Shown here piece after piece: positions 31,003 through 40,440 of a stretch of DNA of 45,713 nucleotides. A program made the translations under genes and the position numbers. Every line of letters begins with the position of its first letter. The first letter of the stretch is position 1. A model generated the notes under the pieces. It was not told the origin of the DNA. It saw only the letters and a list, made by a program, of their open reading frames with translations, and searched no databases. The stretch covers positions 1 through 45,713 of the forward strand of contig JAJTYR010000027.1 of assembly GCA_021463505.1 (NCBI GenBank), given 5' to 3'. This DNA comes from Burkholderiaceae bacterium (GTDB lineage Bacteria > Pseudomonadota > Gammaproteobacteria > Burkholderiales > Burkholderiaceae_E).

Positions 31003-31929
31003 ATGGAACTGCCCTCCCGGGTCCTGATCACCGAGGTCGGCCCGCGCGACGGGCTGCAAAACGAGAAGCAGCCGGTGGGCACCGACGTGAAGGTCGAACT
31101 GTGCCGGCGCCTGCTCGGCGCGGGCGTGCGCCAGCTCGAAGCCACGTCATTCGTTTCGCCCAGATGGGTGCCGCAGATGGCCGATGCCGCCGAGGTGATG
31201 GCACGGCTGCCACGACCGGCCGGCATCACCGTCTCCGTGCTCACGCCGAACATGAAGGGCTTCGAGGCGGCACTGGCCGCCGGCGCCGACGAAGTGGTCA
31301 TCTTCGCCGCTGCCAGCGAAGCGTTCTCCATGCGCAACATCAATTGCTCGATCGCCGAGAGCATCGAGCGCTTCCGGCCGGTCGCGCAGGCCGCGAAACA
31401 GCACCGGCTGCGACTGCGTGCCGCGCTGTCGGTGGCTTTCGGCTGCCCCTACGAGGGCGAAGTCCCGGTGGCCGCGGTGGTCGACGTCGCCGCGCGGCTG
31501 CGCGATCTCGGCTGCGACGAGATCGGCATCGCCGATACGATCGGCGTGGGCACCGCTGCACAGGTCGGGCGCGTTTTCGATGCCGTCGCGCGCGAGGTGC
31601 CGCTCGATCGGCTGTCGGGTCACTTCCACGACACCTACGGCCAGGCGATCGCCAACGTGGTCGCCAGCCTGCAGGCGGGCGTCCTGCGCTTCGACGCGTC
31701 GATCGCAGGCCTCGGCGGCTGTCCGTATGCGAAGGGTGCCACCGGCAACGTCGCCACCGAAGACGTGGTCTACCTGATGCACGGACTGGGCATCGAGACC
31801 GGGATCGACCTCGACGCGCTGGTCGACACCGGACAGTGGATCTCCCGCGAACTCGGCCGCGCCAGCGCCTCACGCGCAGGCAACGCGATCGCCGCGCGTC
31901 GGCGCGCGAGTCAGGGACAGGCGGCATGA
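31003..31929 (+). CDS. liuE: Hydroxymethylglutaryl-CoA lyase
   Basis: 308 residues, HMGL-like TIM barrel. Cleaves HMG-CoA to acetyl-CoA and acetoacetate, the last step of leucine breakdown. EVGPRDGLQNE carries the catalytic Arg15 and metal ligand Asp16; GHFHDTYG gives metal-binding His207 and His209; GLGGCPYAKGATGN carries the flexible-loop Cys240. ATG 31003. The 84-base gap after liuD is the longest within the liu genes; it holds a small GGGGC/GCCCC hairpin (30972-30986) without a U tract, and no LiuR-like box was found there. Confidence 0.95.
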   Translation: MELPSRVLITEVGPRDGLQNEKQPVGTDVKVELCRRLLGAGVRQLEATSFVSPRWVPQMADAAEVMARLPRPAGITVSVLTPNMKGFEAALAAGADEVVIFAAASEAFSMRNINCSIAESIERFRPVAQAAKQHRLRLRAALSVAFGCPYEGEVPVAAVVDVAARLRDLGCDEIGIADTIGVGTAAQVGRVFDAVAREVPLDRLSGHFHDTYGQAIANVVASLQAGVLRFDASIAGLGGCPYAKGATGNVATEDVVYLMHGLGIETGIDLDALVDTGQWISRELGRASASRAGNAIAARRRASQGQAA

Positions 31930-31981
31930 GCGAGAGGCGCCGCAGCGCGCACGCGCCAGCCGCGGGCGGTGCACCGGCCCC

Positions 31982-32899
31982 GTGAAACCGCTGCCCGCGA
32001 CACTGCGCTTCGTCGAGCGCGACTGGCTGTCGTCGAACCAGATCGTCGGCATCGACGCCAACGCTGCCACCGCCACCGTCGTCGACACCGGCTACGCCAG
32101 GGATGCGACGTTCACCGTCACGCTGATGCGGGCACTGCTCGCCGACACGGGCACTCGCCTGGCACACATCGTCAACACACACCTGCACTCGGATCACTGC
32201 GGCGGCAACCGCGCGCTCGCCGACGCGTTCGCCTGCACGATCACGATTCCGCACGCCAGCGCCGACGAAGTCGCCGGCTGGGACGAACGGCGGCTGAGCT
32301 TCGCCGCGACCGGCCAGCGCTGCCCGCGCTTCGTGCACGACGCGACGCTGCGACCCGGCGACACGCTGCGTCTGGGCGGCCTCGACTGGGACGTGTACGC
32401 CGCACCGGGTCACGACCCGAAGAGCCTGCTGTTTCACTGCGAGCGCGAGCGCCTGCTGATCTCGGCCGATGCGCTCTGGGAGAATGGTTTCGGCGTCATC
32501 TTCCCGGAGATCGAGGGCGAACCGGGCTTCGACGGTCAGCACGAAGTGCTCGACCTGATCGAGCGCCTGCGCGTCGAGCGGGTGCTGCCGGGGCACGGCC
32601 CGATGTTCGACGACGTCGCGGCGGCGCTCGCGCGCGCGCGCGCCAAGCTCGCCGCAATGCGTGCCGGCCCCGGGCGCCACGCCCGCCACGCGCTGAAGGT
32701 GCTGGTGAAGTTCCTGCTGCTCGATGCCCGGCGCATCGACGAGCGCGCGCTGCACGAACGCGTGCGCGACGCCGTGGTGATGCGCCGCGCGGCCGCGCAG
32801 ATCGGGATGGACTACGCGGATGCGCTGCGCTGGGCCGCGGATTCGCTGGTGACGCAAGGCCTGCTGCGCCGCGAGGGCAACGAACTGGTCGACGCCTGA
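31982..32899 (+). CDS. Metallo-beta-lactamase-fold hydrolase
   Basis: 305 residues. MBL fold with the metal motif THLHSDHCGG (HxHxDH), then APGHDPKSL, the bridging Asp in LISADALW and a final metal His in VLPGHGP. A helical C-terminal extension (about residues 210-305), similar to the winged-helix-like domain of LACTB2-type proteins, is present. GTG at 31982, 52 bases after liuE, same strand. It may be a thioesterase or glyoxalase-II-like hydrolase; association with CoA-ester catabolism is inferred only from position. Confidence 0.85.
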   Translation: MKPLPATLRFVERDWLSSNQIVGIDANAATATVVDTGYARDATFTVTLMRALLADTGTRLAHIVNTHLHSDHCGGNRALADAFACTITIPHASADEVAGWDERRLSFAATGQRCPRFVHDATLRPGDTLRLGGLDWDVYAAPGHDPKSLLFHCERERLLISADALWENGFGVIFPEIEGEPGFDGQHEVLDLIERLRVERVLPGHGPMFDDVAAALARARAKLAAMRAGPGRHARHALKVLVKFLLLDARRIDERALHERVRDAVVMRRAAAQIGMDYADALRWAADSLVTQGLLRREGNELVDA

Positions 32900-32924
32900 C
32901 CGGCCGAGCCGGCCGGCCGCGACC

Positions 32925-32948
32925 GGCGCGGATGCCGCCGGCCGCGCC
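32925..32948. terminator. GC hairpin between convergent genes
   Basis: GGCGCGG (32925-32931) pairs with CCGCGCC (32942-32948) in the 61-base gap between the convergent MBL and PaaY-like stops. No U tract follows on either strand, so it is at best a weak or factor-dependent terminator. Confidence 0.25.
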
Positions 32949-32960
32949 CCCTGACCGCGC

Positions 32961-33572
32961 TCAGCCGCCGCGTTCGCGTACGCTGACGAATTCCCAGCGC
33001 GACCGGCCGCGCCCGTCTTCCACCCGCTCCAGCGGCCTGGCCGCGACGATCCCGCCATCGAGCGCGCGCTGCGCCAGTTCGATATAGAGCGCCGTGCCAC
33101 GCCGTTTCCAGGCGATGTCGTCGTCGTCCAGCGTGCGCCGCACGCGCGCCGGCACCCCGGCGACCAGGGTCCGTGGCGGAACGACGTCGGCCACCTTCAC
33201 GAAGGACATCGCCGCAACCACCGCCTGCTCGCCGATGACCACCGTGTCCATGATCACCGCCTGGATGCCGACGAGCGCCTCGCGGCCGATCCGTGCGCAA
33301 TGGATCACCGCGCCGTGGCCGATGTGCGCCTCCTCTTCCATCACGCAGTCGAAGTCCGGCGCCGAATGCACGATGCAGTTGTCCTGCAGGTTCGCCTGCG
33401 TCTTCATCTCGATGCGGCCGAAGTCGCCGCGCAGGACGGCACCCGGACCGACGTAGCAGCCGGGCCCGACGATCACGTCGCCGATCAGGACTGCCGACGG
33501 GTGCACATAGGCCGACGGGTCGATGACCGGGACGATGCCTTCGAAGGCGTAGACGGTGGGCGTGGCGGACAC
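32961..33572 (-). CDS. PaaY/CaiE-like gamma-carbonic anhydrase family protein
   Basis: 203 residues, left-handed beta-helix of hexapeptide repeats ([LIV]G.x pattern from about residue 25 to 130) with a C-terminal helix. Probable zinc ligands are His69 (IVHSAP), His86 and His91 (HIGHGAVIH), spaced as in gamma-carbonic anhydrases. DIAWKRRGTALYIELAQR is characteristic of PaaY/CaiE rather than of other gamma-CAs. PaaY is a thioesterase that clears dead-end CoA esters in phenylacetate catabolism. GTG at 33572. It is not with paa genes here, but a PaaK-like ligase gene is about 1.5 kb away. Confidence 0.82.
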   Translation of the reverse strand: MSATPTVYAFEGIVPVIDPSAYVHPSAVLIGDVIVGPGCYVGPGAVLRGDFGRIEMKTQANLQDNCIVHSAPDFDCVMEEEAHIGHGAVIHCARIGREALVGIQAVIMDTVVIGEQAVVAAMSFVKVADVVPPRTLVAGVPARVRRTLDDDDIAWKRRGTALYIELAQRALDGGIVAARPLERVEDGRGRSRWEFVSVRERGG

Positions 33573-33755
33573 GGGGTTCTCCGGCTGGGGCTCTGCCGTC
33601 GATGCTAGCACCGCCCATGGCGTGCATCGGCCGCGCAACACCCCGCGCCCGCCGGCGCAGCGCGGTTGCGCGCTCCTCCGACCGGATCTTCCGCCCGTCG
33701 GGCGCCTGCCGGAACCCTTTTCCCCCGGGTGATCGGGGCGGCTACCCTGCCGGGG

Positions 33756-34949
33756 ATGAACGCCCTGTTCGATCTGCGCACGATTTTCCTGGTCGGCGCC
33801 TGCACCAGCACGCTTGCCGCGATGACCTGCCTGGGTCTGGCGCCGATGTACCGGCCCGCCGCCGTCGCGTTGCACCGTTATGCGCTGGCGCTGGCCGGAA
33901 TGGCGATCGGGCTGACGCTGTTCGCGCTGCGCGACACCACTCTGCCCGACTGGACGAGCTATGTGGGCGCCAACTGGTTCGTCTCGGCGGGGGTGGTGCT
34001 CACCGCCGATGCGACCCGGCGCCTGTTCGGGCGCTCCCAGCCCGGCTGGCTGCTCGGGGCCCAGATGATCGGCCTCGCCGGGCTGTGGATCTGGCTCGGC
34101 AGCGACCCCGACGACGTCCCGAGCCGGGTTCTGGCGACCGCGGCAGTGCAGTCGTGCGCCGTCGGCGCGTGCCTTCACGCGATCCGGCGCTCGGATGCCT
34201 GGGGTCGCGAGGCCTACGTGCGTTCGCTGGCGGCTTTCTTCGCCGGCTACGCGCTGATCCACCTGTCGCGCGGTGCCGCGGTATTGCTCGGCGTCGGATC
34301 GGTCGCCGGTGGCGTGTTCGCGCCGAGTCCGACACAGACGGCATTCGGCCTGCTGTTCGCGCTCAGTCCGATCGCGCTCGCGCTGATCGTGCAGATGATG
34401 CTGCACGCGCGCATCTCGGGTGCGTTGCACCGGCGCGCCACCACCGACGAGCTGACCGGCCTGCACTCGCGCCGGCACTTCTTCGATCTGTCGCGCGAGC
34501 GACTGCGCGCACGCCGTGCATCGGACACGGTTCACCATCTGCTGATGATCGACCTCGACCACTTCAAGTCGATCAACGACCGCTTCGGCCATCCGGTCGG
34601 CGACCGTGCACTGCGACACGCCGCGCGGGTGCTGAAGAAAGCCACGCCGGACTCCGGCCTGCTCGGCCGCTATGGCGGCGAGGAGTTCTGCGCCCTGATC
34701 GGCAGCAGCAGCGTCGCCGATGCGAACCGCACCATCGACGAATTGCGCCGCGCGCTGGAAACCGCGCCGCTGCGCGCCGGCTCGTCGACGATCGTGCTGA
34801 CCGCCAGCATCGGCGCGGTGCCGATCAGCAATCCCGAATCGCTCGAAACGGTGCTGGTGCACGCCGACCACTGCGTGTACCGTGCGAAAACCGAAGGCCG
34901 CAACCGCGTGGTGTGCTTCGGCGAGATGCTCGCAGAACCCGTCGTCTGA
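33756..34949 (+). CDS. Membrane-anchored diguanylate cyclase (GGDEF)
   Basis: 397 residues. Six or seven hydrophobic segments between about residues 8 and 215 form a membrane sensor without a recognised ligand domain, followed by a GGDEF domain from about residue 228. DELTGLHSRRHFF, IDLDHFKSINDRFGH and the active-site GGEEF at 307-311 are intact, so c-di-GMP synthesis is expected. The inhibitory RxxD site five residues before GGEEF is absent (PDSG), so product inhibition is probably lost. ATG 33756; the 183-base gap to the divergent PaaY-like gene must hold both promoters, but no clear one was seen. Confidence 0.9.
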   Translation: MNALFDLRTIFLVGACTSTLAAMTCLGLAPMYRPAAVALHRYALALAGMAIGLTLFALRDTTLPDWTSYVGANWFVSAGVVLTADATRRLFGRSQPGWLLGAQMIGLAGLWIWLGSDPDDVPSRVLATAAVQSCAVGACLHAIRRSDAWGREAYVRSLAAFFAGYALIHLSRGAAVLLGVGSVAGGVFAPSPTQTAFGLLFALSPIALALIVQMMLHARISGALHRRATTDELTGLHSRRHFFDLSRERLRARRASDTVHHLLMIDLDHFKSINDRFGHPVGDRALRHAARVLKKATPDSGLLGRYGGEEFCALIGSSSVADANRTIDELRRALETAPLRAGSSTIVLTASIGAVPISNPESLETVLVHADHCVYRAKTEGRNRVVCFGEMLAEPVV

Positions 34950-35017
34950 TCGTCGGCGCGGCTTGCAGCGACGCGCCAGCGCGCTTCGGCCGTTCGCGGG
35001 AACGGGCCGCGCGGCGC

Positions 35018-36277
35018 TCAGTCGTACCTGCGCGCGTCCTCGATCACCTTGCCGTCATTCGGCAGGCTGCCGGGGGCGAGCAGCTCGACCTCGCCGCGCA
35101 GCTTGGTGACCTCACGGATCGCCTCGGCCAGCCGCGCAACGAGCGCCTCGCCGCCGCCGGCCGTGGCCAGTTGCGCCGCGTCGACCTCGCACTTCAGCGT
35201 CATCCGGTCGTTGGCCATCTCGCCTTCGATCACCAGGCGCGCACGGCCCGCTGCGGCAACGCGGCGCACGATCTCGGCCACGTGGCCCGGGTGCACGAAC
35301 ATGCCGCGCACCTTGGCCGTCTGGTCGGCGCGACCGAGCCAGCCGCGGATGCGCACGTTGGTGCGCCCGCACGGCGAGATGCCCGGCAGCACCGCCGAGA
35401 GGTCGCCGGTGCCGAAGCGGATCAGCGGGTATTCGGGATTGAAGCTGGTGACCACCACTTCGCCGACCTCGCCGTCACGCACCGGCTCGCCGGTGCCGGG
35501 GCGCACGATCTCGAGGATCAGTTCCTCGTCGAGGATCATGCCTTCCATCGCGCTCGACTCGTAGGCGATCAGCCCCACGTCGGCGGTGCCGTACCACTGC
35601 AGCACCGTCTCGATGCCCTGCTGGTGAAACCAGCCCCGCAGGCTCGCCGGCAGCGCCTCGGCGGCCAGCAGCGCGCGCTTCAGGTTCGAGATGTCGAACT
35701 TCAGCTCCCGCGCCTTCTCGACGATGATGCGCAGGAACGACGGCGTACCGGCATAGGCATCCGGCCGGAACCGGCGGATCAGTTCGATCTGCTGCTCGGT
35801 CTGTCCGGTGCCCGCGGGAATCACCGCACAGCCGAGCCGGCGCGCGGCGCCGTCGACCATCCACGCACCCGGCGTCAGGTGGTAGCCGAAACAGTTCTGC
35901 ACCACGTGGCCCGGGCGGATACCGGCCGCATACAGCGCGCGCGTGGTGCGCCACGGATCGTCGCGCGCGCCTTCCGGATCGAAGATCGGCCCGGGCGACA
36001 TGAACAGGCGCCCGAGGCGGCCGGGTTCGACCGTGGTCAATCCGCCGAACGGCGGGTCCTCGTCCTGCAGCGCCTTCAGGTCGCTCTTGCGCAGCACCGG
36101 CAGCTGCGCCAGCGCCTTGCGCGAAGAGATCGCCTGCGGATCGACGTCGCGCAGCCGCGCGGACCAGCCGCGTGCATGCGTGCGGGCGCGCCCGACGAGC
36201 CCCGGCAGCGCGGCCATCAGCGCACCTTCGCGCGCCTCGGCCGAGCGGGTTTCGAGCAGGTCGTAGTACGCCGACAT
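35018..36277 (-). CDS. Phenylacetate-CoA ligase-like AMP-forming enzyme
   Basis: 419 residues, PaaK-type adenylate-forming family: TPSFLRIIVEKAREL, WYGTADVGLIAYES (in place of YGxTE), RFGTGDLSAVLPG, and a C-terminal domain with GRADQTAKVRGMFVHPGHV. The Ser/Thr/Gly-rich P-loop that usually reads SSGTTGxPT is replaced by FMSPGPIFDPEG near residue 92-103, so ATP binding may differ. ATG 36277, four bases after the livF stop. Last gene of the liv operon; it probably activates the imported acid to its CoA ester. The acid is unknown. Confidence 0.82.
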   Translation of the reverse strand: MSAYYDLLETRSAEAREGALMAALPGLVGRARTHARGWSARLRDVDPQAISSRKALAQLPVLRKSDLKALQDEDPPFGGLTTVEPGRLGRLFMSPGPIFDPEGARDDPWRTTRALYAAGIRPGHVVQNCFGYHLTPGAWMVDGAARRLGCAVIPAGTGQTEQQIELIRRFRPDAYAGTPSFLRIIVEKARELKFDISNLKRALLAAEALPASLRGWFHQQGIETVLQWYGTADVGLIAYESSAMEGMILDEELILEIVRPGTGEPVRDGEVGEVVVTSFNPEYPLIRFGTGDLSAVLPGISPCGRTNVRIRGWLGRADQTAKVRGMFVHPGHVAEIVRRVAAAGRARLVIEGEMANDRMTLKCEVDAAQLATAGGGEALVARLAEAIREVTKLRGEVELLAPGSLPNDGKVIEDARRYD

Positions 36278-36281
36278 CGGC

Positions 36282-37118
<837 letters not shown>

Positions 37119-37144
37119 GGTCGGGTTGCCTGCTGTCACCGGCC

Positions 37145-37183
37145 GCTTTCCTTCCGCGCCGTCGGCGGCCGCGGAAGGAAAGC
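37145..37183 (-). other. Strong intercistronic hairpin between livK and livF
   Basis: A perfect 14-base inverted repeat (37145-37158 pairing with 37170-37183, core CTTTCCTTCCGC / GCGGAAGGAAAG) with an 11-base loop lies 9 bases after the livK stop. There is no U tract in the direction of transcription. It probably protects the livK mRNA 3' end or partly attenuates transcription, as seen after other periplasmic binding-protein genes. Confidence 0.7.
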
Positions 37184-37192
37184 CGGGGGCGA

Positions 37193-38431
37193 TCACCAGC
37201 CGAGCCACTCCATCTTGCGCGGAATCACCGACTCGCCGATCTTCTCGATGCTCTGCGCACCACCCTTCGAGTTGGCCCGGTAGATGAACACCGTCGTCGT
37301 GCCACGGTGGTCTTCCGCCGTCCAGGTGGAAGGGATGCACACGCCCTGCAGCTCGGCCGGGACGTGGTCCTTCATCTGCTCCATCGCCTTCTTGATGTTC
37401 GGGCCGGTGACGCCGCCCGCCTTGTCGGCCACGGCCATCGCGTCACGCATGTAGTAGACCGAGCAGATGCCGCGCATGTAGTGCACCGGCCGGTACAGGT
37501 TGCCCGAAGCATCGGAGACCTTCGAGATCTCGCGCACCGTCTTCATGCCCGGCGCGGTCGATTTCCAGTCGGCCGCACCGACCACGAACACCACGCCGTT
37601 GGCCGCGTCGCCCGCGGCCTTCAGCGCGTTTTCGTCCATCGCCCAGACGTTGCCGAGGAACTGCGTATCCACGCCCACCGTTTCGCACGACTTCAGCAGC
37701 GAGATCGTCGAGCCGCCGGTGTTGGCGAGGAATGCGTACTGCGCGCCGGACTCCTTCAGGCTCAGGCACTGGGCCTTGAAGTCGGCCGGCTTGAGCGAGT
37801 ACTGGATCGGCGGAACGATCGCGAAACCGAGCTCCTTCGCGTAGTCGCCGCAGGCGGCCTTCGGCGCGTTCGGGTACGGGTGGTTGTCGCCCAGGTGCAC
37901 GAACTTCGGCGCCGCGATGCCCCTCTTCTTCGCGTCGGCCGCCGCCCATTGCACCAGCGCGCGGCAGCCATCGGTGTACGACGGTCCGTAGAAGAAGTTG
38001 TACGGTGCCGGCTTCGAGCCGTGCGTGCCCTTGCCCGACGGGTCGGTGAGGTGGCCGGAGTACGACGCCGAGTAGTAGGGAATCTCGTCCTTGGCGACGA
38101 ACGTCACCATCGCCTCGGTGTCGCCGGTGCCCCAGCCCTGGATCGCCGCGACCTTCTGCGAACCGGTCCACTTCTTGTAGGTGGCGATGGCGCGCGGGAT
38201 CTCGTAGCTGTAGTCGACCGTCTCGAAGTCGATCTTCCTGCCGTTCACGCCGCCGTGCGCGTTCACGTAGGCGAGCGCGTCGGCCACGCCCTGGCCGTAG
38301 GGTTTGCCGACGTCGGAGGTGGCGCCGGTGTAGTCGGCGAGATGGCCGACGAAGATGCCCTGGGCGGCGGCCGGGCCGGCGCCGATCAGGACCGCAGCCG
38401 CAGCCGCGGCGGAAAACAGGGTGCCCTTCAT
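37193..38431 (-). CDS. livK: Liv-type ABC transporter periplasmic substrate-binding protein
   Basis: 412 residues. Signal peptide MKGTLFSAAAAAAVLIGAG with probable cleavage after PAAA at about residue 23. The mature protein has the two-lobed type I periplasmic-binding fold (Peripla_BP_6), with DYTGATSDVGKPYGQGV and NAHGGVNGRKI near the N terminus. Ligand cannot be read directly; homologues in operons with AMP ligases often bind aromatic or other carboxylates rather than leucine. AGGAGAGGAG precedes the ATG at 38431. Hairpin follows the stop. Confidence 0.9.
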   Translation of the reverse strand: MKGTLFSAAAAAAVLIGAGPAAAQGIFVGHLADYTGATSDVGKPYGQGVADALAYVNAHGGVNGRKIDFETVDYSYEIPRAIATYKKWTGSQKVAAIQGWGTGDTEAMVTFVAKDEIPYYSASYSGHLTDPSGKGTHGSKPAPYNFFYGPSYTDGCRALVQWAAADAKKRGIAAPKFVHLGDNHPYPNAPKAACGDYAKELGFAIVPPIQYSLKPADFKAQCLSLKESGAQYAFLANTGGSTISLLKSCETVGVDTQFLGNVWAMDENALKAAGDAANGVVFVVGAADWKSTAPGMKTVREISKVSDASGNLYRPVHYMRGICSVYYMRDAMAVADKAGGVTGPNIKKAMEQMKDHVPAELQGVCIPSTWTAEDHRGTTTVFIYRANSKGGAQSIEKIGESVIPRKMEWLGW

Positions 38432-38458
38432 TGCAGTGCTCCTCTCCTGGGATCGTGG

Positions 38459-39544
38459 CTAGTAAGAGAACGGGTACAGCTTCCAGTACGTCTTGATCAT
38501 CTTCCAGCGATGCGCGAGCCCGTCGGGCTCGAAGATCAGGAACAGCACGATCGCTAGGCCGATCGCGCCTTCCTTCAGGAAGGCGAGCCCCTCGGTGAAC
38601 GCCGGGAGGACGTCGCTCATGCCGCGCGACAGCGCGCCGATGCCCTCGGGCAGCAGCACCATGAAGGCGGTGCCGAGCAGCGTGCCCATCACGCTGCCGA
38701 GCCCGCCGATGATGATCATGCCGAGGAACTGGATCGACAGCAGAATGGTGAACGCCTCGGACGACACGTAGCCGAGGTAGTGGCCGAACAGCGCACCGCC
38801 GATGCCGGCGTAGAACGCCGAGATGCCGAACGACAGCACGCGGTAGTGCGTGAGGCCGATGCCCATCACCTCGGCCGACAGGTAGTGGTCGCGCACCGCG
38901 ACGAAGGCGCGGCCGTCGCGGCTGCGCATCAGGTTGGTGCCGAGCAGGTACATCAGCACGACCCAGGCGAGCACCACGTAGAAGTAGCCGTGGTCGCCGC
39001 TGATCTCGTAGCCGAAGAGGCTGAACGGCTGCGCCAGCGTGCCGGCCGAGCCTCCTGTGAACCACTTGGCGCGCGCGAAGAAGTCTTCGAGGATGAACTG
39101 TGCGGCGAAGGTGGCGATCGCCAGGTACAGCCCCTTGATGCGCGCCGCCGGGATGCCGAACAGCAGCCCGACCAGCGTGGTCAGCACCCCGGCCAGCGGA
39201 ATCGCCCAGAACACCGGCACGCCGAACGAGTTGTTCAGCCACGCCGACGCGAACGCACCGAAGCCGAAGAACGCCGCGTGCCCGAGCGAGATCTGCCCGG
39301 TGAAGCCGACCAGGATGTTGATGCCGAGCGCAGCGATGCCGTAGTAGCCGATCTGGATCAGCAGGTTCAGCTGGTACTTGCTGAGCAGCTCGAACCCGCC
39401 GATCTTCAGCGGCGCCAGGCACAGCAGCACCAGTGCCGCGATCGCCACCGCCCGGGTGACGGGCGTCGGGAAGATCGTGGTGTCCGCGCGGTACGCAGTC
39501 TTGAACTGGCCGCAGGGAATCAGCGCCGACGAAGTGGTAGCCAC
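38459..39544 (-). CDS. livM: Liv-type ABC transporter permease LivM
   Basis: 361 residues, about nine to ten membrane segments. The permease signature NILVGFTGQISLGHAAFFGFGAF and the later IIIGGLGSVMGTLLG segment are typical for LivM. Cytosolic N terminus of about 30 residues before the first helix. GTG at 39544 comes two bases after the livH stop, so the two permease subunits are coupled. The C terminus LIFEPDGLAHRWKMIKTYW is also a LivM hallmark. Confidence 0.93.
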   Translation of the reverse strand: MATTSSALIPCGQFKTAYRADTTIFPTPVTRAVAIAALVLLCLAPLKIGGFELLSKYQLNLLIQIGYYGIAALGINILVGFTGQISLGHAAFFGFGAFASAWLNNSFGVPVFWAIPLAGVLTTLVGLLFGIPAARIKGLYLAIATFAAQFILEDFFARAKWFTGGSAGTLAQPFSLFGYEISGDHGYFYVVLAWVVLMYLLGTNLMRSRDGRAFVAVRDHYLSAEVMGIGLTHYRVLSFGISAFYAGIGGALFGHYLGYVSSEAFTILLSIQFLGMIIIGGLGSVMGTLLGTAFMVLLPEGIGALSRGMSDVLPAFTEGLAFLKEGAIGLAIVLFLIFEPDGLAHRWKMIKTYWKLYPFSY

Positions 39545-39546
39545 CT

Positions 39547-40440
39547 TCAGACCCTTTCGATCTGCTTCGTGCCGAACAGGCCGTACGGCTTGATCATCAG
39601 GATGACGATCAGCGCGTAGAACGGCGCGACGGTGTACAGGTTGCCCAGGTTCAGGTACTGGCTGTCGGCGAACTCGGCCAGGTTCTCGAGCACGCCGATG
39701 ACGAGTCCGCCGAGGATCGCCCCGACGATGGAGTCGAGCCCGCCGAGGATCACCACCGGGAACACCTTGATGCCGAAGAACGACAGCCCGGAGGACACGC
39801 CGTTGACCATGCCCACGACCACGCCGGCCAGCGCCGAAACCATCGCCGAGATCGCCCAGGCCATCGCGAACACCGCCTTCACCGAGATGCCCAGGCTCTG
39901 CGCGACCTGCTGGTTGAAGGCGGTGGCGCGCATCGCCAGGCCCAGCCGCGAGAACTTGAAGAACCACGCGAAGCCCGCCATGATCAGCAGCGAGATCAGC
40001 ATCGACATCACGTACGGCGTCTGCACGTTCAGCCCCAGGATGTTGACCGCCCTGGTGCCGAACACCTCCGGGTAGGGCTTGGCCCAGACACCGAAGATCC
40101 ACTTCATCATCGCCGAAAAGAAGATCGACAGGCCGATGGTGACCATGATCACCGAGATGATCGGCTCGCCGATCATCGGTCGGAGCACGATCACCTGCAG
40201 CAGCACCCCGAACACCATCATGAACGCGAGCGTGACCGGAAAGCCGATCCAGAACGGCAATTGCCAGTAGGTGAGCAGCCACCAGCAGACCCAGGCGCCG
40301 ATCAGCAGGAACTCGCCCTGCGCGAAATTGACGATCTGGGTCGACTTGTAGATCAGCACGAAGCACATCGCCACCACGCCGTACAGCGTGCCGATGATGA
40401 CGCCGTTGACCAGCAACTGCACCAGCAGGTCGAAGTTCAT
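39547..40440 (-). CDS. livH: Liv-type ABC transporter permease LivH
   Basis: 297 residues, about eight membrane segments. Starts MNFDLLVQLLVNGVIIGTLY, and contains STQIVNFAQGEFLLIGAW and VVILGGLDSIVGAILGG, the conserved regions of LivH. ATG 40440 overlaps the acyl-CoA ligase stop by four bases (ATGA). Pairs with LivM to form the inner-membrane channel. C-terminal LMIKPYGLFGTKQ is typical. Confidence 0.93.
   Translation of the reverse strand: MNFDLLVQLLVNGVIIGTLYGVVAMCFVLIYKSTQIVNFAQGEFLLIGAWVCWWLLTYWQLPFWIGFPVTLAFMMVFGVLLQVIVLRPMIGEPIISVIMVTIGLSIFFSAMMKWIFGVWAKPYPEVFGTRAVNILGLNVQTPYVMSMLISLLIMAGFAWFFKFSRLGLAMRATAFNQQVAQSLGISVKAVFAMAWAISAMVSALAGVVVGMVNGVSSGLSFFGIKVFPVVILGGLDSIVGAILGGLVIGVLENLAEFADSQYLNLGNLYTVAPFYALIVILMIKPYGLFGTKQIERV

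Noticed and set aside
34983-35015. Imperfect GC hairpin between the GGDEF and PaaK-like stops as a bidirectional terminator
   Set aside because: The arms pair only with a bulge and no T tract is present on either side.
37145-37183. The livK/livF hairpin as an intrinsic terminator
   Set aside because: No U tract follows in the transcribed direction and the downstream genes belong to the same operon.
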